Positions 1-8,763 of a DNA stretch of 64,000 bases are shown here, in pieces. Origin of the DNA: Pseudomonadota bacterium. Lineage in GTDB: Bacteria > Pseudomonadota > Alphaproteobacteria > Rhizobiales > Xanthobacteraceae. Each line of letters begins with the position of its first letter. The first letter of the stretch is position 1. The notes below the pieces were generated by a model that was not told the DNA's origin, made no database searches, and saw only the letters and a list, made by a program, of their open reading frames with translations. The stretch covers positions 25,733 to 89,732 of the forward strand of contig JAEYAW010000038.1 of NCBI GenBank assembly GCA_023404675.1, in the 5' to 3' direction. The position numbers and the translations under genes were made by a program.

Positions 1-1
1 G

Positions 2-637
2 GCGCAGCGCCGCCTTCAGCGCGAACAGGACGGCAGCGAGGTGAAGTCCGTCGAGCTGGAACGGCTCACGGCCGAGGGGCAGACCTTCATCGAGCGGCGC
101 AACAGCATGGAACTCTTCCGCGACGTCGCCGCCGAGCAGTTCGAGCGCCACACCGGATCGGCCTGGCGGCCGCGCTCCGGGTCGATGGTGAACCATCGCA
201 ACCTGACCTCGGCGATGATCGACAGCCGCGATTTCCTCGCCGCCAAGCGCCGGGCCGAAACCGAGGTGATGCTGCCCGCTGGTCCCAGGGTTGCCTTCAC
301 CGGCGGTCTCGACTACAACGATCACCGCCTGATCTGGGCCAGACTCGATCAGGTCCACGCCAAGCACCCGGACATGGTGCTGCTGCACGGCGGATCGCCG
401 AAGGGCGCCGAGCTGATCGCGGCGAAGTGGGCCGACAATCGCAAGGTTCCGCAGGTCGCCTTCAAGCCCGACTGGACCAAACACGCCAAGGCCGCGCCCT
501 TCAAGCGCAACGACGCCATGCTCGACACGCTCCCGGTCGGCGTCCTCGTCTTCCCCGGCACCGGCATCCAGGAGAACCTCGGCGACAAGGCCCGCAAGCT
601 CGGCATCCCGGTCATGAAGATCGACGGCGGCGCGTAA
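2..637 (+). CDS. DUF2493 (SLOG-like) protein, 5' end outside window
   Basis: The frame is open to the left edge, so the true start lies outside the window; a GTG at 41 is only an internal possibility. The C-terminal part (about residues 95-210) has the DUF2493 look: a Rossmann-like start 'RVAFTGGLDYNDH', then 'LLHGGSPKGAELIAAKW' and a closing 'GIPVMKIDGGA'. DUF2493 belongs to the SLOG nucleotide-binding superfamily. Members are common near ssb and antirestriction genes at the ends of alphaproteobacterial ICEs. The biochemical role is unknown; binding of a nucleotide or modified nucleotide is an inference from the fold. Confidence 0.8.
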   Translation, partial: AQRRLQREQDGSEVKSVELERLTAEGQTFIERRNSMELFRDVAAEQFERHTGSAWRPRSGSMVNHRNLTSAMIDSRDFLAAKRRAETEVMLPAGPRVAFTGGLDYNDHRLIWARLDQVHAKHPDMVLLHGGSPKGAELIAAKWADNRKVPQVAFKPDWTKHAKAAPFKRNDAMLDTLPVGVLVFPGTGIQENLGDKARKLGIPVMKIDGGA

Positions 638-802
638 AGCGCCGCCTTTGGGCGGCTGTCGCAGCCGCCAATTCTTGACGGGGAACCCGTTTTTCGGTCA
701 CATAGGCCATCCCTGAAGAACCGGCGAAGCAACATAGTCGCAGGCGGAAAGCATCTTCTGACGGCCTGTCGTGATCGTTCAACCGTTCATGTGGAGGCTT
801 CC

Positions 803-1219
803 ATGTATCTTATCCTGCTCGCCATCTTCCTTTCCGTCATGGCCTGCATCGTGGCCTATCATTTCGCGATCTACGCCTTGCCGTTCTTCGTCGGCCTGAC
901 CGCGTTCCAATATGTCTATGCCACGGATGCCGGCTTCTTCATGTCGGGCCTCGCCGCCATCGGCGCGGCGTTGCTGTCCATCGCCGTCGTGATCGCGGTG
1001 CTGGGCTTCGCCAAGAACCCATTCCTGCGTCTCGGCGCGCTCGCCGTCTTCGCGATCCCCGCCGCTATCGCGGGTTATGCGCTCGTCTATGGCGTGACGA
1101 AGAATGCGGTGGATTCCACCCTCGCGCTCAACATCCTCGGCGGCGCGGGCGGTCTGTTCATCGGCATCGCCGCCATGCTCAACCTCAACGCCCTCGGAAC
1201 AGTCGTCCTCTCGCGCTGA
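803..1219 (+). CDS. Small multi-spanning membrane protein of unknown function
   Basis: The protein has 138 residues and about four hydrophobic segments (roughly residues 1-20, 27-45, 52-75 and 80-100) separated by very short polar loops, then a glycine-rich hydrophobic end ('NILGGAGGLFIGIAAMLNL'). A GGAGG at 793-797, five bases before ATG 803, decides the start over the upstream in-frame GTG at 791. I do not recognise the family. It lies between the DUF2493 gene and ssb at the left end of the mobile-element backbone, so a role in the element's maintenance is possible but not shown. Confidence 0.7.
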   Translation: MYLILLAIFLSVMACIVAYHFAIYALPFFVGLTAFQYVYATDAGFFMSGLAAIGAALLSIAVVIAVLGFAKNPFLRLGALAVFAIPAAIAGYALVYGVTKNAVDSTLALNILGGAGGLFIGIAAMLNLNALGTVVLSR

Positions 1220-1947
1220 ACCATCCGCGTGATGCGTGGCGGCATCTCGCCGCTCCCCTCCATGATAAAATCCGGTCGCTTGCGCCACCGGGTCTCCAAC
1301 GTCGCTCGATCAGAGCGGACAAATCGGCATGGAACAATCCTGCCGCCATCGCCCTTGGTCCGCTTGCCCGGTCAGCAATGAAAATCGGTCATCGGCTCGG
1401 TTTCCGCAAACCGTGTCAGAGGATCGAATCCCGCTGGTCGGTCCTCGCTTCGTCGGGCGGTTACGGCCGCGTTTCACCTTCATCCGCGCCCTTCGCAATA
1501 TCTGCTGGATCGCACCAGCGGCCCCGGACGGTTCCAACGACGCCATTCTCCTGAAATCCGGCAGCACATCCTTCTCGGCCCGGACTGCCTTCCCGGTTGA
1601 GGACGCGAGTGGCCGGTGAACGTGGCCGGCGCCATGCGCCGAGGCGGTGCAGATAGGGCCATGAGGGCGCTGTTGGCGGCAAGGACGATGGTTCTGCTGT
1701 GCGTCTCGGTTCGTATGCGTTCCGAGGCACCACCCCTCCGACTGACTGATCCCCTAAGTCCGTTCGGTTTCCACCAGCAACCCCCGCGGCTCCCAGCCGT
1801 GTTGCCGCGCGGAGCGCGGCTGCCCGCCCCACCTGGGGCCTTAGGGGCAAGCTGCCGCCAGGACGGCAGTTGCGGGAGTCTCCCGACGTCCTTGGCCGGG
1901 TCTCGTCGGAGGGAATGGTTCCTCCGAAGAAGCAACGGAGACTTACA
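1220..1947. other. 728-bp region without a convincing gene
   Basis: No reading frame here has a credible ribosome site together with a protein-like composition. The last 200 bases before ssb are GC-rich and contain short dyads such as GGCCCC/GGGGCC-type arms near 1820-1850 and TCCTCCGA/TCGGAGGGA near 1906-1927. These could form an RNA leader for ssb. I see no tRNA, insertion sequence or repeat array in it. Confidence 0.5.
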
Positions 1948-2349
1948 ATGCAGAACATCGTCATCCTCGCCGGCAACATCGGTCAGGCCCCCGAAACCCG
2001 CACCACCCAGGGCGGCACCGGCATCACCCACTTCACCCTGGCCACCTCGCGCCCCCGCTACTCGGAAGGCAAGGTTGTCCGGGACGAGAACGGCTACCGG
2101 GTGCAGGACACCGAATGGCACCGCATCACCGCCTTCAACGGCCTCGGCAAGACGATCCAGGAGTATTGCGATAAGGGCATGAAGGTTCTGGTTCGCGGCC
2201 GCATCCACTACACGAAATGGACCGACCAGCAGGGCAACGATCGCTACGGTTGCGAGATCATCGCCGAGACGGTCGATTTCCTGAGCCGCGCCAAGCAAAC
2301 CCAGAACGACGACGGCAAGTTCATCGACGACGATGACATCCCGTTCTGA
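1948..2349 (+). CDS. ssb: Single-stranded DNA-binding protein
   Basis: The protein has 133 residues with the OB-fold signature of bacterial SSB: 'NIVILAGNIGQAPETR' at the start, 'DTEWHRITAFNGLGKTIQEY', 'KVLVRGRIHYTKW' and 'YGCEIIAETVDFL'. It ends in the acidic tip 'DDDDIPF', the peptide through which SSB recruits replication and repair partners. It is shorter than chromosomal SSBs because the glycine-rich linker is nearly absent, as is usual for SSBs of plasmids and ICEs. It probably protects the transferred strand in the recipient. GGAG at 1937-1940 lies seven bases before the ATG, and a clear terminator follows. Confidence 0.95.
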   Translation: MQNIVILAGNIGQAPETRTTQGGTGITHFTLATSRPRYSEGKVVRDENGYRVQDTEWHRITAFNGLGKTIQEYCDKGMKVLVRGRIHYTKWTDQQGNDRYGCEIIAETVDFLSRAKQTQNDDGKFIDDDDIPF

Positions 2350-2364
2350 GCCGGGAAAACGGAG

Positions 2365-2391
2365 ACCCGGTGGCGCAAGCCACCGGGTTTT
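2365..2391 (+). terminator. Rho-independent terminator after ssb
   Basis: A perfect 9-bp stem CCCGGTGGC (2366-2374) / GCCACCGGG (2379-2387) closes a GCAA tetraloop and is followed by TTTT. The A at 2365 can extend the stem by pairing with the first T. It lies 16 bases after the ssb stop and closes the left backbone unit, just before the first cargo block. Confidence 0.92.
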
Positions 2392-2431
2392 CGCGCATCG
2401 ACGATGACATGTTCCCTGGCGCAAAGAATTT

Positions 2432-3346
2432 CTACCGTTCGCGATCCCATTCCGGCTGCCCCCGATAACAACTCGCCAGGAAATCGACGAGCGCCCGCAC
2501 CTTGAGGGCGAGATGCCGTGCGGGCGGATATAGCGCGTAGATCGCCATCGGCGCATCCTCCCTGTCGCCGAACAGCGTCTGCACACGTCCCAGCCGAATG
2601 AGCGGTCCGGCAATGAAGCTCGGCACGCGGGCTATCCCAAGCCCGGCTTCGGCGGCCGCAAGGCATGCTTCCGCGTTCGAAAACTGCAATCTGCCGGAGA
2701 CCGCAACCGTGGTACGCTCGGCCGTTTCCAAAGACAGGAAGGGCCAGTGTCGCGGTTCGCGGAAATTCGTGTCGATGATGCAGCTATGTGCCGACAGATC
2801 ATCCGGCGTCTCAGGCACGCCGTTCGTTGCAAGATAGGACGGCGAGGCGACCAGCACGACGCGGGCATCGCACAGCCTGCGTGCAATAAGGCTGCTGTCC
2901 TGCGGGTTTCCGATCCGCACCGCCATGTCGAACCCCTCATCGACCAGATTGACGGTCCGATCGGAATACCGGACGTCGAGCTGAATGTCGGGGAATGCGC
3001 TGGCGAAGTCGAGCAGGGCGGAATTCAGACAGTGCGTGCCGAAGGATATCGGCGCGGTCAGCCGCAGCAAACCGGTGGGCGCGCCGGAGGCGTTGCGGAC
3101 CGATGCGTCGAGACTGTCGAACTCTTCAAGCAGCGTCTTCATCCGCTCGTAATAGGCCTGGCCGACCTCCGTCGCGGCCAACGCCCGGGTGGTGCGTTTG
3201 ATGAGCTGGACGCCGAGATCGGATTCCAGCTTCGAGACCAGCTTCGAGGCCTGACCGCTACTTGTGCCGAGACGCTGCGCCGCTGCGGCGAAACTGCCCG
3301 TGTCGAGCACGGTGACGAACATGCGGTCGCAATCGAGACGGTCCAT
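2432..3346 (-). CDS. LysR-family transcriptional regulator
   Basis: The protein has 304 residues. An N-terminal winged HTH reads 'MFVTVLDTGSFAAAAQRLGTSSGQASKLVSKLE', and the periplasmic-binding-like effector domain begins near residue 90 ('TGLLRLTAPISFG'). The form is that of the CrgA/DmlR branch of LysR regulators. It is the second gene of a leftward pair, 92 bp downstream of the PQQ dehydrogenase gene and in the same direction. This is unusual, since LysR genes are mostly divergent from their targets, so its target may be its own operon or lie elsewhere. The start was set at the ATG just before 'DRLDCDRMF'; longer upstream extensions run antisense into the dehydrogenase gene and are not credible. 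Confidence 0.9.
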   Translation of the reverse strand: MDRLDCDRMFVTVLDTGSFAAAAQRLGTSSGQASKLVSKLESDLGVQLIKRTTRALAATEVGQAYYERMKTLLEEFDSLDASVRNASGAPTGLLRLTAPISFGTHCLNSALLDFASAFPDIQLDVRYSDRTVNLVDEGFDMAVRIGNPQDSSLIARRLCDARVVLVASPSYLATNGVPETPDDLSAHSCIIDTNFREPRHWPFLSLETAERTTVAVSGRLQFSNAEACLAAAEAGLGIARVPSFIAGPLIRLGRVQTLFGDREDAPMAIYALYPPARHLALKVRALVDFLASCYRGQPEWDRER

Positions 3347-3438
3347 GGTCAGGTCTTTCCGAGATCGAGCACCCTTTGCATATCGTGCCGTTAAGGTCGA
3401 AGAAGAGCGGCCGGACCGGGGTCCGGCCGCCTGTTGTC

Positions 3439-5874
3439 TTAGGGCAAGGCGTAGGCGATGACGTAATCGCCACGGTCGGGTGACTGGCGCGCGCCGCCGG
3501 CGGAAATGACGACATATTGCTTGCCGGTCCTGGGCGACTTGAAACTCATCGGCCCGCCCTGGCTGCCGACGGGAAGACGCGCCTTCCAGACTTCCTTGCC
3601 GGTCGCACTGTCGAAGGCGCGCAGATAATAGTCCTGCGTGCCGGCGATGAACACGAGCCCGCCTTGCGTAGCCAGCGTGCCGCCGAGCGTGGGCATGCCG
3701 ATCGGAATGGGCATGCCCATCCTGATGCCGAGGGGGCCGGTATCTTCGACCGTTCCCACCGGCACCTGCCACTTGACCTGCTGCGTCTTCATGTCGATAG
3801 CTGTCAGCGTTCCGAACGGCGGTTCCTGGCATGGAATGCCGAGTACGGAGAGAAAGCGGTTCTTGGTCACCGAATAGGGCGTTCCTTTCATCGGAACGCT
3901 TCCCATGCCGGTATTGGTCGCTTCGCCGCCAGTGTTGCTCAGCGCCTGGTCGAATTCGGTCTGCCGGAACATCTGAATCCACAGGCCGAGGCGCATGTCG
4001 TTGACGAAGATCGTGTTCGTCACCGGGTCGGTGGAAATTCCACCCCAGTTCATGCCGCCGAGAGAGCCGGGGAAGCTGACCGAGAGGTCCGTGTCGGGAA
4101 CGGTATAGAGCCCGTCGTAGCGCATGCCCTTGAAGGCGATACGGCACAGGAGTTGGTCGAAGGGCGTCGCACCCCACATATCGCTTTCCGTCAGCGTCTG
4201 TGCGCCGATCTGCGGCATGCCAACAGACAGCGGCTGCGTCGCGGAATAAGGTTCGTTCGGGATTGTCCCGGGCCGGACCGGCACATCCTTCACTTCCGTC
4301 AACGGCTGTCCTGTGGCACGGTCGAGTACCCAGATCTGCCCGGCCTTGGTGCCGAAAACCAGCGCCGGAACCGTCGAACCGTCAGCCCTCGGGAAGTCGA
4401 TGAAGGACGGCTGCATCGGCACATCGAAATCCCAAAGGTCGTTATGGACCGTCTGATAGACCCATTTCTCGCGGCCGGTGGTGGCGTCGAGCGCGAGCAT
4501 GGACGCGCCGTATTTGTGGTCGAGCGCGGTGCGGGTCGCACCGTAGAGGTCCACGGAAGGACTGCCGACCGGCATGAACACGGTGTTGGAGGCCGGGTCG
4601 TAGCTCATCGAGGCCCATACGTTCGGGGTCGAGCGCGTGTAGGTCTGGCCCGGAGGCGGCAGCAGGGTGATTTCGGGATTGCCGGGATCGAAAGCCCAAC
4701 GCAGTTCGCCGGTGACCACATCGAAGCCACGCATGACGCCGCCGGGCATGTCGACCTGCACGTTGTCGGAGATGCGGCCGCCAACGACGACAGTGGTGCC
4801 GGCAAGGGTCGGCGCGGAAGTCAGCACATAGCTCGGGTCCGGCGCATCACCCAGGCCGATCTTGAGGTCGACACGACCGTTGCTGCCGAAATCCGGGCAG
4901 AAGGCGCCGGTGTCGGCATCGAGCGCGATCAGCTCGGCGGTAATGGTGTTCATAAGGATACGGCGCTGGCACAGCGCGCCTTCAGCCACAGTCACGGGGT
5001 TGACGGGTGTGGAGCCCGGAACGCTCGGCTGTTCGACCGGTCGGGTGGCATCGAAATAGGCAAGGCCGCGGCAACGCATCCAGACCGACGACCGGGCGTC
5101 GATCTCGTTCTTCCACTTCTCCGCGCCGGTATCGGCATCGATGGCGATGACGTTGTTGTGCGGCGTGCACAGGAACACGGTGTCGCCCACCTGGAGCGGT
5201 GTCAACTGATCCTCGGCGCCGTTGCCGTCTTCGCTGATCGGCGTGTCGCCGGTGCGATAGGTCCAGGCGACTTTCAGTTCCGCTACGTTGTCGCGGGTGA
5301 TCTGGTCGAGCGCGACGAAACGTGAGCCGCCGGGGGTGTTGCCGTAATGCTCCCAGTTCCGCTGCTCCGTTTCCGCTATCACCGGTGTGAGCGCGGCGAC
5401 AGAGCCAGTGAAGCGGACAGTCGGGTGCGGCACGAACATGCCGGCAAAACCGGCGGCTGACGCAATCGCCAGGACAGTTGCGCTGGCGAGGGATGGCGCA
5501 TAAACAGGCGATAACCCTTGGGCCTTACGCAGCAGCGGGAAGGACAGCGCCACGACGCTGGCGCCGACGCCGAAGGCCAGAAGCCGCGAGATCAGCGGCC
5601 AGAAATCAAGTCCCGCGTCCCACACGGCCCAGACCGCGGTGAGCAGGGTGACCAGACCGAACAGAAGTGCGCCCGAGGGCCGACGGAGCGCTATGAGGAC
5701 TCCCGAGACGACGATGGCGATGCCGCTGAGCGCGAAGTACCAGCTTCCGCCGAGCGAGATCAGCCTTACGCCGCCGATAACGAAGAAAAGACCTGCAAGC
5801 GCGATAATTGCGCCGAGCACTATTAGCCAGGCTCTTGCAAGCCAGTGTTGTTCATGCGGCGATTGAGGCATCAA
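3439..5874 (-). CDS. gcd: Membrane-bound PQQ-dependent glucose/quinate/shikimate-type dehydrogenase
   Basis: The protein has 811 residues, the normal length for membrane-bound glucose dehydrogenase. About five N-terminal membrane segments (residues 12-150) precede a periplasmic eight-bladed PQQ propeller that opens with 'NWEHYGNTPGGSRFVALDQI' and carries the tryptophan-docking repeats ('GAEKWK', 'TGREKWVYQTVHNDLWDFD', 'TGKEVWKARLPVG'). The family oxidises aldose sugars or quinate/shikimate in the periplasm and passes electrons to ubiquinone. GGAGG seven bases before the ATG supports the start. No PQQ biosynthesis gene is present, so the host must make or import the cofactor. The exact substrate cannot be told from the sequence. 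Confidence 0.92.
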   Translation of the reverse strand: MMPQSPHEQHWLARAWLIVLGAIIALAGLFFVIGGVRLISLGGSWYFALSGIAIVVSGVLIALRRPSGALLFGLVTLLTAVWAVWDAGLDFWPLISRLLAFGVGASVVALSFPLLRKAQGLSPVYAPSLASATVLAIASAAGFAGMFVPHPTVRFTGSVAALTPVIAETEQRNWEHYGNTPGGSRFVALDQITRDNVAELKVAWTYRTGDTPISEDGNGAEDQLTPLQVGDTVFLCTPHNNVIAIDADTGAEKWKNEIDARSSVWMRCRGLAYFDATRPVEQPSVPGSTPVNPVTVAEGALCQRRILMNTITAELIALDADTGAFCPDFGSNGRVDLKIGLGDAPDPSYVLTSAPTLAGTTVVVGGRISDNVQVDMPGGVMRGFDVVTGELRWAFDPGNPEITLLPPPGQTYTRSTPNVWASMSYDPASNTVFMPVGSPSVDLYGATRTALDHKYGASMLALDATTGREKWVYQTVHNDLWDFDVPMQPSFIDFPRADGSTVPALVFGTKAGQIWVLDRATGQPLTEVKDVPVRPGTIPNEPYSATQPLSVGMPQIGAQTLTESDMWGATPFDQLLCRIAFKGMRYDGLYTVPDTDLSVSFPGSLGGMNWGGISTDPVTNTIFVNDMRLGLWIQMFRQTEFDQALSNTGGEATNTGMGSVPMKGTPYSVTKNRFLSVLGIPCQEPPFGTLTAIDMKTQQVKWQVPVGTVEDTGPLGIRMGMPIPIGMPTLGGTLATQGGLVFIAGTQDYYLRAFDSATGKEVWKARLPVGSQGGPMSFKSPRTGKQYVVISAGGARQSPDRGDYVIAYALP

Positions 5875-5908
5875 GCCACCTCCATTTCGATTTTTGATTC
5901 TTCGGTCA

Positions 5909-5933
5909 CATCATATTTCAGTCGCATCATATT
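5909..5933. promoter_or_regulatory. Tandem CATCATATT repeats upstream of gcd
   Basis: CATCATATT occurs at 5909-5917 and 5925-5933 with a 16-bp period, each preceded by GTC-N. The pair sits 35-60 bp upstream of the gcd start in an AT-rich patch. It could be an activator site for the adjacent LysR product, but nothing in the sequence proves which protein binds. Confidence 0.4.
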
Positions 5934-5966
5934 CATGAGTGAAACTATCACGAATACCATAGCTTG

Positions 5967-6605
5967 TTATTCTATCGCGCCGGCCTTCGTCATGCTTTCC
6001 AGGCTGAAGACGTCCGCCAGAAAATCTGCGGCGCTCGCAGCGCCCTGCGTCGGGATCCAATGTCCCACACCGTGCAGGACAAGACGCCGGACATCGACCC
6101 CTGCCTCCGACAACAGCACTTCGGCAATCTCGGATTCACGGACCGGCATCACCGGATCGGCATCGCCGTGGACGATGAGCAGCTTTGTGCCGGTGGCCGG
6201 ATCGAGCGGCTCAGGCGACGCGAGACGGCCGGCGAAGGCGACGACGGCGACGACCGGGCAGCGTCCCGAGGCTACCGCGTCCAGCGCCATGATCGAGCCC
6301 TGCGAGAAACCCACCAGCGCAACGCGATCGAGCTGGCCATCGAAGCCGTGGCTGGCGATGACGTCTCCGATCAGCCGATCGAACGCTGCGCGCGCCGCAA
6401 GGACGCGCTCGGGCCGGTTCAGCTCCGTCACACCGCGAACGCTGAACCATTGCCGGCCGCTACCGCCCTGATCGAACGGGTAAGGCGCATCGGGAGCGGC
6501 GAAGATCGTATCCGTCAAGGATTCGCTCCAGGCCGCTCCCAACGGCGCGAGGTCGGCGCCCCTGCTGCCGACGCCATGCAGGAAGATCACCAGCGAGCGG
6601 CTCAT
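5967..6605 (-). CDS. Alpha/beta hydrolase of the phospholipase/carboxylesterase type
   Basis: The protein has 212 residues and a complete catalytic triad in the right order: Ser in 'GFSQGS' (about residue 103), Asp in 'HGDADPVMP' (about 154) and His in 'GVGHW' (about 186). The oxyanion segment 'IFLHGVGSRGADL' opens the protein. The family hydrolyses small esters or lysophospholipids in the cytoplasm. Its ATG overlaps the stop of the upstream glutathione-transferase fusion gene by four bases, so it is the last gene of the leftward detoxification run. The substrate is probably an aromatic ester or lactone, judged only from its neighbours. Confidence 0.87.
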   Translation of the reverse strand: MSRSLVIFLHGVGSRGADLAPLGAAWSESLTDTIFAAPDAPYPFDQGGSGRQWFSVRGVTELNRPERVLAARAAFDRLIGDVIASHGFDGQLDRVALVGFSQGSIMALDAVASGRCPVVAVVAFAGRLASPEPLDPATGTKLLIVHGDADPVMPVRESEIAEVLLSEAGVDVRRLVLHGVGHWIPTQGAASAADFLADVFSLESMTKAGAIE

Positions 6606-7879
6606 GACCGGCTCGCAAGGTTCTGCCAGTCGAAGACAAGGTCCTCGCGGAACGCGAAGCGGCGGATGTGTTCTTCCACCACCTCCCGCAGTCGAGGCAG
6701 ATTCACAGCTTCGGTCGCGGTCAGATGGATCTCCAGCCGGTCGTCATGGGCGTCAAGCTCGCACTCGCCGATCGGCAAGGCGATTCTGCCGCGTTCGGGG
6801 GTCACCTCCACGGCGAACTTGTGACTCCAGTGCTTGGCGAGTTGCTGGAGATAGCGGCGCGCGTGGGCCGTCAACACGACGCCCGTAGCATCGATGGCGG
6901 TGTTTGCCTGCGTTGCGGCAATCAGCGACAGCCAGGGCAGGTCCGGACCGACCGGCACGATACCGTTCGGATTGAGCGCCTTGATCGAATAGTAGCCCCG
7001 CTTGATGTGGTCGATGCTGACCGTCTCGCGCACCCCCGGCATGTCGAGCACCCGCGCCAGATAGGCGCTCAGGGCGTCATAATCGGCGATCCGCCGCAGG
7101 TTGCACTTGAAGAGGCCATGGTAGGCGGCGTCGAAGCGCACCAGGGTCACGAACAGGCGGATGTCGGTCTCGGTGAAGCGGTCGCCGAACAGGAAAGGTC
7201 CGTCGCCCGACAGGCGCTCCTCCAGTTCGTCGAGCTGGGCGAAGACGTCGCGGAATGCCTCTTCATAAGCGATCTGGGTGGTGGCGAAGCCTGCCCGATA
7301 GACGCCGTTGTTGAGCCGCGGATAGATGCGATCGTTGAGGGCATCTATCTCGATGCGCAGCGGCTCCGGGTAGAGATCGATTCCGCCCGAGGCGAGATCG
7401 CCGAAGCCGGAGTTGAACATCCGCACGATCTCGGCGGACTCGTTGCTGACGATCGTGCCTTTCTTCCTGTCCCACAGTACCGGCACGGTCGCGCGGCCGG
7501 TATAATGTGGTTCGGCCTTCGTATAGATCTCGTGCAGGAAGGTCGCGCCGTTGAGGTCGTCGCGGTGCGAGCCGGGATAGTCGCCGAAGCGCCAGCCCTG
7601 ATCGGTCAGCGCCGGTTCGACCACTCTAACGGTGACGATCTTTTCCAGGCCCTTGAGCTTGCGCGCGATCAGCGTCCGCGAGGCCCAGGGGCAGATGAGC
7701 GCGACATAGAGATGATAACGCCCGGCCTCGGCCGCAAAGCCGCCTTCACCCGTCGGGCCGGCGCTGCCGTCCGGCGTCACCCAGTTGCGGAAGCCGGAGA
7801 TCTGACGGACGAAACCGCCTTTCTCGTCCTTCGCCTGGACCGGCTGCCAGTCCTCCGTCCATTTTCCATCAACGAGCAT
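6602..7879 (-). CDS. Glutathionyl-hydroquinone reductase-like protein fused to DUF2218
   Basis: The protein has 425 residues. Residues 1-315 are an Xi-class glutathione transferase of the YqjG/ECM4 type: active-site 'ICPWAS' (Cys near residue 63), 'TVPVLWDRKKGTIVSNESAEI', and the C-terminal helical domain with 'FGDRFTETDIRLFVTLVRFD'. Such enzymes reduce glutathionyl-hydroquinones. From about residue 320 a second domain begins, with 'LTAHARRYLQQLAKHW' and 'IALPIGECELDAHDDRLEIHL'; I recognise it as DUF2218, normally a free protein of about 95 residues. The fusion puts a domain of unknown chemistry on a quinone-handling enzyme, in an operon with a quinone reductase and a phenolic acid decarboxylase. 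Confidence 0.88.
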   Translation of the reverse strand: MLVDGKWTEDWQPVQAKDEKGGFVRQISGFRNWVTPDGSAGPTGEGGFAAEAGRYHLYVALICPWASRTLIARKLKGLEKIVTVRVVEPALTDQGWRFGDYPGSHRDDLNGATFLHEIYTKAEPHYTGRATVPVLWDRKKGTIVSNESAEIVRMFNSGFGDLASGGIDLYPEPLRIEIDALNDRIYPRLNNGVYRAGFATTQIAYEEAFRDVFAQLDELEERLSGDGPFLFGDRFTETDIRLFVTLVRFDAAYHGLFKCNLRRIADYDALSAYLARVLDMPGVRETVSIDHIKRGYYSIKALNPNGIVPVGPDLPWLSLIAATQANTAIDATGVVLTAHARRYLQQLAKHWSHKFAVEVTPERGRIALPIGECELDAHDDRLEIHLTATEAVNLPRLREVVEEHIRRFAFREDLVFDWQNLASRS

Positions 7880-7926
7880 TTCGTGTCTCCTTTATAGTCG
7901 GCTCCGACGCGAAGGCGCCGCCTGTG

Positions 7927-8691
7927 TCAGTGTGCGGTCATGGCGCCGTCTGCCAGATAGACCGCCCCGGTGACGAAAGAGGCGGCAGGCGAACCCAGGA
8001 AGAGCACGACACCGGCCATTTCCTCGGGCTCGGCCGGACGGCCCATCGGACTGTTGGCCATCAGGGCGCTGGTGGTTTCCGGGTCGGCCAGCCAGCGGTC
8101 GGTCATCGGGGTGCGGATGAGGCCGGGGGCCAACGCGTTCACGCGGATGCCCCGTTTTGCGTAGTCCAGCGCCGCTGCCCTGGTCAGGCCGATGACGCCG
8201 TGCTTGGCTGCGGCATAGGGGGCCATGCCTGGGTCGGCGATGACGCCCGCCACAGAGGCGGTGTTGATGATCGCGCCGCCGCCGCTGGCCAGCATGGCCC
8301 GGATTTCATATTTCATACACAGGAACACGCCGCGCAGGTCGACGGCAATCACACGGTCGAAATCCGCTTCGGCCATCTCCGCAAACTCGGCGGTGGGTGG
8401 CAGGATGCCGGCATTGTTGAAGGCCACGTCGATCCGGCCGTAAGTATCGACAGCGGCCTGGACCAAGGCCTGGACCGAGTCCGAATCCGCGACATTGGTC
8501 CTGACGAAAAGTGCATCCCCGCCGCCCGAACGGATTTTCTCGACCGTTTCCGCCGCACCGTCGCCAACGTCGCCGATCACGACCCTGGCTCCCTGGTCGG
8601 CAAAAGCCAGTGCGGTCGCACGTCCGATCCCGGTCGCAGCGCCGGTGATGAGGACGACCTTTCCGTCGTAGTCCAGAAGGTTCTTCGCCAT
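7927..8691 (-). CDS. SDR-family oxidoreductase
   Basis: The protein has 254 residues and is a classical short-chain dehydrogenase: cofactor motif 'TGAATGIG', the 'NNAG' structural motif, catalytic Ser in 'NTASVAG' and 'YAAAK', and a C-terminal 'FVTGAVYLADGAM'. The Asp after the second strand ('IGDVGD') suggests NAD(H) rather than NADP(H). AAGGAG six bases before ATG 8691 fixes the start; a longer form from 8760 has no ribosome site. It lies between the VOC and glutathione-transferase genes of the leftward detoxification run. The substrate cannot be named; a cyclic or aromatic alcohol would fit the context. Confidence 0.9.
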   Translation of the reverse strand: MAKNLLDYDGKVVLITGAATGIGRATALAFADQGARVVIGDVGDGAAETVEKIRSGGGDALFVRTNVADSDSVQALVQAAVDTYGRIDVAFNNAGILPPTAEFAEMAEADFDRVIAVDLRGVFLCMKYEIRAMLASGGGAIINTASVAGVIADPGMAPYAAAKHGVIGLTRAAALDYAKRGIRVNALAPGLIRTPMTDRWLADPETTSALMANSPMGRPAEPEEMAGVVLFLGSPAASFVTGAVYLADGAMTAH

Positions 8692-8763
8692 TGTTATCTC
8701 CTTGATGAACGATGCACTCCGGTCCTGCCTGCCGGTTCGGCCCGACTGGCAGGACCGCATCCG

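Noticed and set aside
1410..1450. GGATCGAATCCCGC-like sequence resembling a tRNA T-arm
   Set aside because: No acceptor stem, D-arm or anticodon arm can be built around it, so no tRNA gene or attachment site is called.
1480..2613. 377-codon open frame antisense to ssb
   Set aside because: It crosses ssb, its terminator and the end of the LysR gene and has no recognisable domain.
3517..5325. 602-codon open frame antisense to the PQQ dehydrogenase gene
   Set aside because: It is a by-product of high GC content; the product has no family features and lies wholly opposite a well-recognised gene.
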